Assembly: GCA_019188255.1 (NCBI GenBank)
Contig: JAETXT010000004.1
Span: 6,324,001-6,388,000, forward strand
Origin: Verticillium longisporum
Lineage: Eukaryota > Ascomycota > Sordariomycetes > Glomerellales > Plectosphaerellaceae
DNA: 64,000 nucleotides
Direction of reading: 5' to 3'
Each line of letters begins with the position of its first letter. The first letter of the stretch is position 1. Under the pieces are notes generated by a model. The model was not told the DNA's origin. It searched no databases and worked only from the letters and a program-made list of their open reading frames with translations. Below, in pieces: positions 45,833 through 57,000 of the stretch. The position numbers and the translations under genes were made by a program.

Positions 45833-46739
45833 ATGTCGTCTCCGAAGTCCGCCACTGACGAGGACACGCGCGGCAAGCCTGTCGAGCAGATCACGTTCCG
45901 CTTCTGCTCGGAGTGCTCGAACATGCTCTACCCTAAGCAGGATGATAACTCGCATCGTCTGCAGTTCACATGCCGTACATGTCACTACACAGAAGAAGCC
46001 CAATCGAGTTGCGTCTTCCGCAATGTTATGAACAACGCGGCTGGCGAGACGGCTGGCGTCACGCAGGATGTCGGTTCTGATCCAACTGTACGTATATCTT
46101 TGCTGCTTTTAAGAACTCTCTGCAATCGGCAGGAGTTCTGCGCTCTTGCGGTTCCGATACGCAAGTGTGCTCACGACGAAATCCGCGACGACGACACACG
46201 GCTACCAGGACCATACGCCACAGCCTGCTATCGAACAACGCGGTTATCCCATGCCGAATGCTATGGGTTCAACACGAATGATGTACCGAAACGCTTTTTT
46301 CTTTCATCAGACTGTGCCAACCTTCTGCGAGCGTTGACCCGCATTCTACCACGATATCTCTCTACCGACCTCTGGGGTCTCTCTGCGGCACTCACCACGA
46401 CCAACGCATCCGTCGTAGTCCCATATAATTAGACCCAATGGCTGGCACAGACGGCCCGTGGTCTTGACAGCTTGCTTGGACGAAATGTGTTCAGTGTGTT
46501 CTCAGAACGAATTTGCTGACCAGATATTCCATACAGCTTCCACGCGAGATTATTTCCTGCCCGTCTTGCAGCCACAATGAGGCAGTCTTCTTTCAGTCTC
46601 AACAGCGAAGTGCGGAGACTGGCATGGTGAGTCTCATTGTCACATGTACCATTACCAGAGGGGAATACTGACTATCGCCAAACAGAAACTATTCTACGTT
46701 TGCTGCGAGTGTGGCCACATTTTCCAAACACAAAATTAG
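45833..46739 (+). CDS. RPB9: DNA-directed RNA polymerase II subunit RPB9
   Basis: A small zinc-ribbon subunit of RNA polymerase II that affects start-site choice, fidelity and elongation. Three exons, 45833..46087, 46537..46626 and 46686..46739, give 132 aa. The first zinc ribbon is FRFCSECSNMLYPKQDD.. and CRTCHYTE; the linker ends VGSDPT; the second ribbon is ISCPSCSHNEAVFFQSQQR, SAETGMKLFYVCCECGHIF. Intron 1 is 449 bp, very long for this gene density, and happens to stay open for ~345 nt in the exon-1 frame. That read-through encodes nothing recognisable, and the splice SDPT/LPRE matches the family exactly. Confidence 0.93.
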
Positions 46740-47522
46740 GCTTCATGACGATTTCACGAGACCCGACAGTCGGCGAGTAGAGAGAGAGAGAGAGAGAAAG
46801 AGAAGGCACGCGGGAGTTACAAGGCGTTCTTGAGACCAAAAACATAAAGACATGCAATACCTGGCAAGGTGTTGAGAGTATCATGATGATGGCGTGGGTG
46901 ACCAGTAGATGTCAAGGACACAACAGAGACTTTGCCCAACATTACACTTGCTTTCGCGTGACGTTGCCCTGCAGATTCAAGGATGGCTCTGATGAAGAAT
47001 GGAACCAGTGACCAAGATGCAACTAGCTGCCACACACCGTGCCGCCAAGGCCGGCTGAGAGGACGCAGTGCGAAGGTAATATCCAAGACCAGCGGACCTT
47101 AGCACCCGCGTGATCCCTCTGAATGAAGTGGGTTGCACACCAATGGCATGACTTGAAACATGTCTACCCTTGCTCCTGTCTACCCCACCCCCGCTGTTGT
47201 AACGCTATCGGGTTGGCCTGGCTCTCCTCACTGGTAGATGCCCCGAGATGGGCTGGGACTTCCCCGCTGCAAGACCTTGAAGCTGACACCCGGCAACCAC
47301 GAGGCCAGCTTAGAATGCAAACACAGAAGGGGCACCTACGCACGGCACGTCATCTGTGGATTCCATCCCCTTCCACTTGCTCTGCGTGGAGGTCCATTTG
47401 ACTTGACCTGCGGCCAATCCTTCATTGTAATCTTGCATCGATCAAATTTCCCATCATCTGGTGTTGTAGGCCCCTCAGAACGACCGTTCATCAACGTCTC
47501 ACCACCAACCTCTGTCGCAATA
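46740..47522. other. Intergenic with GA microsatellite
   Basis: 783 bp. An (AG)n run lies at 46779-46797. No gene seen; the second half is the upstream region of the prolyl isomerase gene. Confidence 0.5.
46779..46797. repeat. (AG)n microsatellite
   Basis: About nine AG units just downstream of the RPB9 stop codon. Confidence 0.9.
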
Positions 47523-48217
47523 ATGGTACGGACTTCAGTCAAAGCCCGATTTCCCTCACTCTCCCTCCCTCAATTGGTTTCGTGCAGGCAGAACTGTTGG
47601 CGAATGGCTACTGACTCTGCCCCAGGCTGACGCCGGACTTCCTCCCAACTGGGAGGTTCGTCACTCGAACTCGAAGAACCTCCCGTACTACTTCAATACA
47701 ACCGACAAGGTCTCCCGCTGGGAGCCGCCCCCAGGCACCGACACAGAGAAGCTCAAGCATTACATGGCCACCCATCACTCAGCATCGACCTCGCGTCCTG
47801 CTGATGGTCCTGTCCCTGATGGCAAGATTCGCGCCGCCCACCTGCTTGTGAAGCACGAGGGCAGCCGCCGCCCTCCTCTTGGCGTCAGGAGAAGATTGAC
47901 CGCACAAAGGAGGACGCGTACAGCATCATTCGCGGTTACGAGGAGAAGATCAAAAATGGCCAGAGCAGTCTTGGCGATCTTGCTGTCACCGAGAGCGATT
48001 GCAGCAGCGCGAGGAAGCGCGGCGACCTGGGCTACTTTGGCCAGGGAGATATGCAGCGCGAGTTCGAGGAGGCAGCCTTTGCGCTGAAGGTTGGTGAGGT
48101 CAGCGGTATCATTGAAACGGCGAGCGGTCTCCATCTAATTGAAAGGTCCGGCCAACCCCCACCCGTTCGCCTGCCCACAACTTCACTGCTGACATGACAT
48201 AACACAGGCTGGAGTAG
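47523..48217 (+). CDS. ESS1: Pin1/ESS1-type peptidyl-prolyl isomerase (WW + parvulin), with one frameshift
   Basis: Isomerises phospho-Ser/Thr-Pro bonds, notably in the RNA polymerase II C-terminal domain. Gene structure: exon 1 is only the start codon (ATG 47523-47525, donor GTACGG), exon 2 is 47626..48145, exon 3 is 48208..48217 (ends LE, TAG). The WW domain reads ADAGLPPNWEVRHSNSKNLP, YYFNTTDKVSRWEPPPG. The parvulin domain reads KIRAAHLLVKHEGSRRP, then SSWRQEKIDRTKEDAYSII, RGDLGYFGQGDMQREFEEAA, FALKVGEVSGIIETASGLHL. Between SRRP and SSWRQ the frame slips: the sequence has CCC at 47871-47873 where CCCC would keep the frame. With one base restored the product is 177 aa, the normal family size. 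ESS1 is essential in yeast, so an assembly error is likely. Confidence 0.88.
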
Positions 48218-48595
48218 AACCACCCGTCGGAACATTCAAATGGAAATGGCTTTCAATGAGCTCGCAGATTGAGGCAAGAGCCTCGTCTCGAATCAAGGCG
48301 TTCAGAAAATACGGGGAAAAACAAGAGGGCCTCCGAGAGCCGTCGTCAATTAAACATATTTGTACAGGTGCGAGGCCTAGAGCCAGCTGATGATCTATCA
48401 TTAGGGCATGCCTCGTATCATAACTCGTGTCTTCATCTGTCTTTTGGCACGCCGACCACCCATACTCTCAAGGGGAAAGACCTTGCCCTGACGCCTTGAA
48501 AGCTCGCAGTGGGCTGGGTGCCTGATGCCAATGCTGATGCCATCCATGTCTACAAGCTGGAATACAACCCCCCTCCCCATCACGATGACCCCTGA
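48218..48595. other. Convergent 3' intergenic region
   Basis: 378 bp between the prolyl isomerase gene (+) and the LrgAB-like gene (-). No gene seen. Confidence 0.5.
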
Positions 48596-50679
48596 TTATG
48601 CAACCAGAGCCTTCAAAGTCTTAACAGAAGGCTGGACACCTGTGAAGACAACCGTCATGACCCCAAAGACGGTCATGGAAAGAACGGAGTACGGCGCCGC
48701 GCGGCTCCTCTGCTGATAAAGGTAGGAAACCCCCATAGCTGCGCCGTTGATGCCAATGGCTGTGCCCGCGGCGATAGTGCGCGCGCTGTCCGTGTTGGAG
48801 TCGATCGTTTCAAGATTCGTGCTGCTGGGCTCATCAGCGGGAATGCCGAGGCGCTTTAGCGCGAATGGATACAACAGCTGGCCGAATATGCCATTGCTGA
48901 CGACGAGGGCCGCATTGATGACCTGGTTGCCGCCGAGGGAATCCATTGCTGGACGAGCTAGCGCAAGCGTTGTGCACCGCGCTGCAAAAGCCAAGGCCTC
49001 GGGGGTGCGAGGCCGAAGGCCTTGGCGAGGAGTGTTGAGACGAAGACATTGATAGCAGCCGATACGGTGGAGACGATGCACACGGCGAGTCCTGCACGCG
49101 AGGCTAACTGCGCGCGACATTCGTAGAGCTTAAAACCCCAGACGACGATACCACACTCGAGGATGGCGAGAGCGCCGTCGCCAGCACCGAAGTGGTTGGG
49201 CTGATGTTGCTTTAGTCTGTACTGGCCGACAATGTGTGACCAGAGGTCCGAAAGGTTGGTTCCGGAAGAAAACTCGCCTAGAAGGTCGAAGAGAGGCGTC
49301 GATGTGGCGGCGGCTTTGGCACGAGTGTATGCCATCATGAGCAGAATGGTCATGAGAACAGGATTCATGAGAGTTGTGAGCACGAGCATCACTGCCTTGG
49401 GCATTCGAGGCGTCCGAGAGAGCAGGTTCTCGTCGGACAGGACCATCTGTAGCTTGCCGGCACTGGCCCATACGAACCAGAGCATGCAGCCATCAAGGAT
49501 ACGGTTGTCGCCGGTCGCGACAGAGACCGGAATACCGAGAACAACCAGGGAAACTGCTGGGAGCAGGACAGAGTAGCTTCTCTGGAGAGCAACAAGCCAC
49601 TGCTGACCTACATGCTCTCGATGCTGTTCAGTTGGGGCCATCCATGGATGAGGTGACTGTTGATCTAGCGACTCCCTGGTCGTTGTCGGGCACTCAGGCT
49701 ATGGGAAGTCTGTTTTGGGACCGTCACATTCGGGGCTGTTCGACGAAGCTTGGATTTCGGACCCCAGCTCCTCTCTGTCATCGGTCAGGTACTCCATCAT
49801 GGAGTTTCGAAGGGTCATGGTGTCGGAGGGACGGCATCCCACGTCGGCAGGCAGCTCGAGACGAGGCGGCTGCTCGGAGACTGGGACTTGAACTGGCTGA
49901 CCCTGGATAGACGACCAGGGCGTCTTCTCCCCCTCTGTACTAGCTGGGTCATGCTCTGAGACCGATGGCGGCAAGGGTCGCCGAGGCAAATGAAGCATGC
50001 CTGCGACGAAGGCCCAGGCGAGCAGAAAGACCAAGACCCAGAATATCATGTTTGTTGAGACTGACTTTGGTATTAGTTGTGTGTCCGGGACGCTACTGTG
50101 TAGTGGAAGGTACGTACGAAAGTTGCCAATGACCTTGCCAATACCCTTGGCTCCCAGTGACTCTTCTCTGCTAATAGCAACGATAGGCACGGGAAACCCG
50201 ACACCGAGGTTGTTATTGATGAAGTCGATCTGTCAAGTTTTCTTTCATTAGTACACGCGCTTGTGTAGGTATGAGTCCAAGCCATGGCTCACCTTCGACT
50301 TGATTCTCGTCATGTAGAACCTCTCAGTGGAGTCACAAAACCTGCTCAGGGCAAGCATAAAGACGAACACCATGACCATGCCAACAATGGCAGATAGGAA
50401 CTGAATGTCGATAAGCCGCAGGGCAAGACTGAGGCACCAGATGAGGATCTCGCTGAGGACGCAGATTGCGATGACCCAGAAGATCTCGCCCAGCTTCCGC
50501 GTGGCGCTGAGGCCCAGGACTTTCCAAGTGGATCGCTTGGAGCACATCTGTGTGGCTAGGTGAGCTAGGATGTATGGGACATTGAGAACAGCATCTTTGA
50601 ACTGTCTGAGACAGCGTTTGAGACAGCGGGAAGAGTCGATGATTAAATGTCCCCAGCGGGATTGAATGTTGCTGGCCAT
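48596..50679 (-). CDS. LrgA/LrgB-like (CidA/CidB, PLGG1-type) multipass membrane protein, with one frameshift
   Basis: Fungal relative of the bacterial CidA-CidB pair and of the plant plastid glycolate/glycerate carrier PLGG1; the fungal substrate is unknown to me. Exons on the minus strand: 50679..50293, 50229..50118, 50060..49728 and 49664..48596, all in phase. Corrected length is ~633 aa. The N-terminal third has LrgA-like helices (FWVIAICVLSEILIWCLSLA; VGMVMVFVFMLAL), then a hydrophilic loop, helices LPAVSLVVLGIPVSVATGD and others, and the LrgB block LAFAARCTTLALARPAMDSL, GGNQVINAALVVSNGIFGQL, ending TAIGINGAAMGVSYLYQ and VFGVMTVVFTGV. The frame breaks in the G5 run 49001-49005 (+ strand). 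One more base there would give FGLAPPEALAFAARC, continuous with the LrgB block. Otherwise intact. Confidence 0.8.
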
Positions 50680-53046
50680 GTTAGGCTCGTCTGACGTCGT
50701 ATGACAAGGCCGCGGGCGCGCTGATCCAGAGCTGACTAGTAGAAGGCGACTAGAGAAGATGGTAGGAAGAGAGACATGAACACACGAAGCAGTCTCGAGG
50801 TCTTGTTACACCACTGTCTTCGAGGGGCGGCAACCTCGACCCGTCAGAGACAACCGAGTACTAGACGTGAGATTTCGATGCTCTCAAGCCGATAGCAGAG
50901 GTGATGAGGTAAAAACTGTTGAAGTTGAGCCAGCGAGAAGAGCAGGCGCTGAATTTGTGGGAGATGTGACCGCTTTCAATGTTGAGCGTGGTAAGAAGGT
51001 GGCCCAGCGTGGTTGACCAAGGGCTTCGGGGCGGGGCAATGTGCTGATGGATCAGGGCGACTCAGCGATTCTTCAGTGCGGTACTACAAACGCCTGATTC
51101 GAGCTTAACAGACTGTCAATGGGGAAAGTCAGAAGAAGAAAACAGTGAGTGGGCGCCGCGGCGACCAGGAGGAGCAGGGTGTTGCCCAGGGTGTGCGGTT
51201 GCGGGATGGCTATTCACGAAAGCGCAGTGATTATCAGTTCATGGCGGTTACCAGGACTAGGAGAGCATGACGGCGCGTTGCCAGCGGAACATAATGCATC
51301 TTAGGACAGACGATTATCCGGAAAAGGAGCTGCATGCATTGGTTTATCGATGAGCTGAGGTCCACGGTGATGGTCTTGACCTATGTCAAGACTGAAAGGC
51401 CAACATAGACAAGAGTCTTTCCTCGCAAAAGTACAAAGCGGTGTGTGCAGAAGCCAGCCGTTTGTCTATCCTTCTGGAGGGAGCATTTGCCGATGTCACG
51501 AGCCACGGAGGCAAATGCACACCTTAGAAACCTAGGTAGCTACCTCAACCCAGACCTGGCAAGTAAGGTAGGTAGGTAGTGTTTGGGACGCGGCTCATGA
51601 AAGAGCTTAACCATGCAGCAATGTAACCAACGAGTGGTGATAGATATCGATTCGAGCAACATCCAAGCTTGCTGAAGTGACTTATCAGAAGAGTTCTAGC
51701 ACCGACGCCTTGCTGCCTCTGTCGAACGACAGAATATGATACCAGCAACTATCAATTATTGTGCCTCCGCCGTACCCCAATGTCTACCACTGTCCGCCAT
51801 GGAGGGGCGGGCTACCTGCCGCCTCTGGCGGAGGTGGCTCGCAAGTCATGCCTTGGAGAAGATCCAATGTATAATGTGAGGCGAGACATGCAGAGAAATG
51901 GGAACGTCGAACCGGGCCGGAGTTGCCTTCATTTCGCAGAACTATCAGCAAACGGTGACCAAAGGGCTGGGATGAGAAGGCAAACGGGCCCAAGCTCAGG
52001 CCGTGGTGAGCGCGGGACAGCGGAAGAGACCGGCGGGGAGGATTCCGAGCGATGTTTTACGGCAGGCACCCGGGGAGGCAACGCTTGAGTTGGCAAATGC
52101 CTACCTTTGAGGTAGGAATATCGTGTTCAAAGCCCGTCTTGGCCTCGAGAAACCGGTCATAACCCTGGTCTGGCAGCTGAGAGAATGCCCCGCGGTGGCT
52201 TGGAACTCGGCTTCTTGCAGCTGCCACCACTTGCACAGCCTGCCAATGCCATGGAGCAATGGAGGGGCAGCAACCTGCCTCTCCTGGAACAAACACGTGA
52301 TTAGCTGCTGCCATTGGACGATTCCAGCGTTTGGCTAGCGCCCTACCTGGCATGTACAGGGGTAAGTATTCGGAGGACGACAATTCATCACTTGTTCTAC
52401 CAGCCCTACCACATTGCGCCGGCCGGAGACCAACAGTATAGCATCGCTAACAACTCGGACCGGCGTGAGGGCCCAGCCAGAGCCCTCTGTGTTTTGTGGT
52501 GCGGAGCATTCGTCGTCAACCCACCTGACTCGCCCCGATCTGGCGTTGATACAAACGCTCCTCAGCAACTCGAGCCTAAGTCAACCCCTATTGACACCGC
52601 CCAGCAACGACTCACAAACCATTCGCGGTTGCACTCAGGCGGCGGTGTGTACCGATCAGGGAGCATTCTGCTTTGTCGAATGCTGTGGACCAGCGTACTA
52701 GGCGGGGCCCAGCAATAGGCTCTGTCCGTGTCTCGGATCATCAACGGGCGACGAGGTTCAGATGACCGTCACCTGTCAATCACTCGTTCTCGTCTCATTG
52801 ACCGAGGACGCCTGCGCATCACAATTCGGATGGGCAGACTGTTGGTCTCCCGTCACCTTGCAATACCGTCTTCAAACGCGCCTTTTGCAAGTAATCAAGG
52901 CGACACCAGTCACCATCACCGTGGCAGAGGACCCTTGGACACCAGACGGACCAAGTGCACCCTGAGCACCAAATCGAAGCCTTCTAAACTCGGCCCAGCC
53001 CGATACGTAAGGAGTGGGACTTTGAAAGACCACTGAAGTCTCGAGG
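50680..53046. other. Long intergenic region, no supported gene
   Basis: About 2.4 kb between divergent starts. A CCTAGGTAG repeat cluster lies at about 51531-51580. Open frames of 95-134 codons at 51759-52718 were inspected and not recognised; their overlapping, multi-frame openness reflects GC content. Confidence 0.5.
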
Positions 53047-54855
53047 ATGGACTTGACGGCTCTGAGAGACCTTCTTTCTAGGTATGGCAGGAGCACCTTG
53101 CCCGATGAGAGTATACTTCAGGATGCACTGAACGATTCAAATTATGGTACGGCGTTCAAGGAGTGGATCAGCACGCACCTCGGCACTGAAAATCTTCTCT
53201 CCAAGGACGAGCTCTCTCTGTAACATCGCCCTATTCCTGTTTCGCTTATCATGGTCTCACTGTGCACCAGGTACTTGTCGCTCGACCAAGCTGGGCTGGT
53301 CGATGAGCTCGTGGCGTCCAAAGAACTAGCCACAGTCGAGGCGATAGGGGAGGCTGAACTTAGGGCCGCGGTCCAGGAGCTCGACCGCTCCACGACCATC
53401 ATCAACAAGCAGACTGAGGCGTTGAGGCAACACCACAACGCCTTGGCTAAGCTTGCGGATAGTAACGCTAGATCGACGGAGTCACGTCGGGAGATGGAGG
53501 CCACCAGGGCTAGCAGGCGGGCAGCAGAGCGCCGTGCGCTTGGCTCAAAAGTAAGTCTTGTAACGCATCTGGAGGTTTTCATGCTAACAGAGTCAGGTCG
53601 AGGAACTCTCGCAGCATCTGGGCTATAGGACATCAGATATGGGGCAGCAGGCAGTCACGACCACCGAAAGCATACATGAAGTGATCGAAGAAGCTTTGAG
53701 ATCGGACGACAAGCTGCTTTCAAGCCTGCAAAAGCTGGGGTGGGAGCTCGACCCGGAAGACCCTGAAGAGACGCAAAATGTTGCAACACTGAGAGAATGT
53801 TGTATGAGGTACTTATTTAACCATCCGTTATCATGTGCCATGCGCCTGACAGTCCGTAGGGTTATCAAGTACACCGTTGAGATGACACGTACCAGGCTTG
53901 ACCGGACATATCTCGAAGCTCTTGAGTCGGCTCCTCGCAGCGAACACACGGATGCACCGGCCGGCGAAGTAAAAGCCTTACAAGAAGAGCTGGAGTCTCT
54001 CTATGCGGAGATACTTCCTGTCGCCCAGATGTCGGTCGAGCAGCAGTATCTTGAACCTGCCTTGAAGTCGCTTTCGGACAAGAACGGACAGTCCGTCGGT
54101 CGATCTATGGCTGCAATTTCATACGTGAGTCTCTCAATGCTCTATGTTGTTTAATGGCAATGTCATGCTGACGGCTTTAGATCCTTGCGTGCTTGGGATA
54201 CCTCTTAGATAACATCAATCGCCTCGAGGCACGAGTAGTCGCAGTCCAGTCCTACCAAGCTGCAGCAGCAACATTGATTGATACAGCAAAGGCCGAACTT
54301 GCTGTTCCTGCAGTAGCTGCAACTCCCAAGAAGGCGCATCCAGTCCAGCCTGCCTCACCAACACGTGCTCGTGTCCCGACGTCTACACCGGGACCCCGTC
54401 GCCGCCGCTCGTCTGGAAATTTCAATGATGAGCCACCAATTGAGGCTCTTCTCCGACTTCTAACTATAAATCTTGCCGCATCATCTGCAGACTCAAGCGA
54501 TGGCCCTACTCTGCTGGAAACCCTTCGTGTCCTCTCGAGAGCCCGGGAGGGACGCGCAGCCAAGGCATACGATGTCACGCGCAACGCCCAAGAGTCATTT
54601 GAGCATTCGGTTGTGACGCACCTCACCGACGCCCGACGCGCAGTGCAGCTGCTTCGAGACAGCATTCTTGCAGAGAGCTCCTTTGGGGAAGAAGTGAAGC
54701 TCGTTGACCCTGAAGTCGAATGCCTCATAATTGAGCTCAGCCAGCAAATCGCTGATATCCAGTCCAGAATTGAACAGATAGATGCCGAGAGGGCTGGAAT
54801 CGCCGGGGCCAACGGGGAGAAGCAGAACGGATTTGTACTTCGGTGGGCAGGATGA
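53047..54855 (+). CDS. Probable augmin (HAUS) complex subunit 3-like coiled-coil protein
   Basis: Augmin recruits gamma-tubulin to spindle microtubules; a HAUS3-like subunit would act at the mitotic spindle. Five exons, 53047..53219, 53271..53550, 53597..53808, 53860..54124 and 54181..54855, all in phase, give 534 aa. The N-terminal ~70 residues (MDLTALRDLLSRYGRSTLPD, then DSNYGTAFKEWISTHL, ENLLSKDELSLYLSLDQAGL) match my memory of the HAUS3 N-terminal globular region. After it come long coiled coils (ELDRSTTIINKQTEALRQHH..; GEVKALQEELESLYAEILPV), a basic linker (TPGPRRRRSSGNF) and a final helical region. Splice structure is strong; the family call is moderate, and another coiled-coil cytoskeletal protein is possible. 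Confidence 0.6.
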
Positions 54856-57000
54856 CGTGGCTATCACTATCGTCTTGCTCTACCACAAATAGACTCGTAG
54901 GTAAGAGACGGGTGCGCTTCCGCGACAGGCCACCTTTGCGGTAAAAGAGCCTTTTCACTTCTCGCAACATTGCACATTGCCCAGGTCCTGGTTCGTGTCT
55001 TGATTCGAGAGTATTTTTCAAGCCTGGCATCGCGTGGTCAGTGGTAAAATGCATGATGCATACACCATTTTTGATTGTCCATAAGATGCCATCACTCTGT
55101 GGCTGCGCTGGTGCGGCGGCAGTCCAGCGTGGTCTGATACGATGCGGTTGCGCGGATGGCGTTCAGTAGGCGGCTCACATGCCCTTCATCCTACCAATCG
55201 CTCTTATCTCCCTCTGCCCCCACTGGAGAACAGAAGCTGTGTCCTTGAAATCGAAGTTGGGGGCGGGACTGGAGCTGGCCTCAGCCGAGCGACGCATACT
55301 CTACCTCGGAGCTTCAGAAGCCTGTCGTCACCAGCAAACCGACTGGGCACGCATGCCCAGGGGTGATTCAACAATTTTACCTTGGACATGGTGCAATCGC
55401 GGACGTGATTGTGTAACATAACCGTTAGGCCGAAAGCCGTGCTGCCAGTGCTTAGAGAAACAAGCGTGCGAATGGCCCAATTGATGATTTGACAGCTTTG
55501 ATTGTGAGCTGACATTGGGGGGTGCGTGCGAACGTGATCCGCCTCGGTGGAATGCCATTTGTGGCGGATTTTCGAGCTTATCCAAGGGATAAATCCCCAG
55601 GTTTGGTAAGGTCAGTCAGCCACGGCTCCGGACATCGGCGTTGACTTGACCCACCATTCGATGGGCCTGAGATAGTCATCAAACTTGGTGAGTATCTTAA
55701 TCGCCTGATGCAGAAGGTTCGAGAGGACAGAGATGGCGGAGGGCTGATGACACAAGCAAAGTCAGATGATATGTATCGGTGGTGCAATTTCCTTTACGTA
55801 TCTTGAAGTACCGATATATCCTGTTCGCGTCTGGCGCAATGATGCATTGGGAAGGCAACTGGGTGGAAGGAGGAATTACGGGAAAAGTTATTCGAGGCAA
55901 ATGACTGGTGTTGAATGAGCTCATCGAAGCCAAGCCTGACGAAATCCCACCTGACCTTCCGAGTCGGGTCGCTGCTGTTAGTGACAAATGGCTAGGCGCC
56001 AGTCCTATGCGGTCGATTCGACGTCCAAAGTGCGCAGGCTTTGAATGCGAGAATGGTGAGAAAAATCGGAAGAAAATCGATCGAGAATTGCTTTCACGAG
56101 AGACATTCAATCCTTATCAATGTTTTCCCACGCATCCCTCGCTGTCTCCCCACGCACATCACCCACATCCCCCCCGCGGCGCATCCCACGATGCCCATTG
56201 TGCCGGGAGAGCGCCAAGTCGTCCCCTAACACTCCCTATCCCCCGCACTGGAGCTGGGAAGAATATGCCCCACCTTTTTGTCTGGCAAAGAACGGACCCC
56301 GGTGATAACGCCATTTTCGCCCCAAAGCACCAAACCACCTCAAATCGCCGCCTTCGCCTTCGCGGATGACTGCCCGTCTGTCATTACACCCACGAGCCGC
56401 CTCTCAGATCTCCCCGTCCGATTCGTCTAAGACACAAGCCTTCACGTGGGCTCCTGCTTGTATATACGACCGACCACAAAAGCAACACAGGTCGACCACG
56501 GACCCAAGCGACGACGAGCAACCAGAGCAAAGACGAATTTCTGCATTCGCAACTACAACCTGTCCTACCGACCATTGATCATCAAACCTTCTTCGTTGCG
56601 CATCCCACAGGCATTGCGCCGTCGACCCCAGACGACACCGACCGCCTGGATTGCGTGCGCTGGCGATACACAGCCCTTCAGCCAGTCAACGTCTTCTCTG
56701 CGCCATCCCCCGACCGCAAACGCAATCCCCAGGTTGGTACGAGACACCTAGCCAACACGTCCCTCTACCGACCGCTCCGCCAGAGAGCCTCCGTCTCCGC
56801 TCGTAGGGTACTGACAGGTACCTCACCAGGGGAAGGAGCACGCCATCCTGCTTCCTCGCCCAAACGACCAGCGCTTGTCTCGAGATATGGTTGACCGCCC
56901 CCTATGGTAGTGCCTGTCCATCACGACCACCCTTTCGCTTGACGCACCCCCGGGAGTCCCCCCGACGAACACAACCAAGGCGGCGCTGTCTTTGCGATCC
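54856..57000. other. Long intergenic region and probable leader of the sconB gene
   Basis: About 2.1 kb. From ~56130 to 57000 the + strand is rich in C, A and CCACC/CGACC strings, the texture of long 5' leaders in this group, and contains several short upstream ATG frames. Frames such as 55908-56369 look like by-products of this composition. No gene is supported. Confidence 0.5.

Noticed and set aside
46088..46432. Read-through extension of RPB9 to 199 aa
   Set aside because: Splicing SDPT to LPREIISCPSC restores the second zinc ribbon, which the read-through lacks.
51759..52718. Several 95-134 codon frames between LrgAB-like and HAUS3-like genes
   Set aside because: Overlapping frames on both strands with no motif or intron pattern.
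55908..56369. 153-codon frame upstream of sconB
   Set aside because: It starts at a non-ATG codon and lies in C-rich leader-like DNA. Several frames are open together. No family features.
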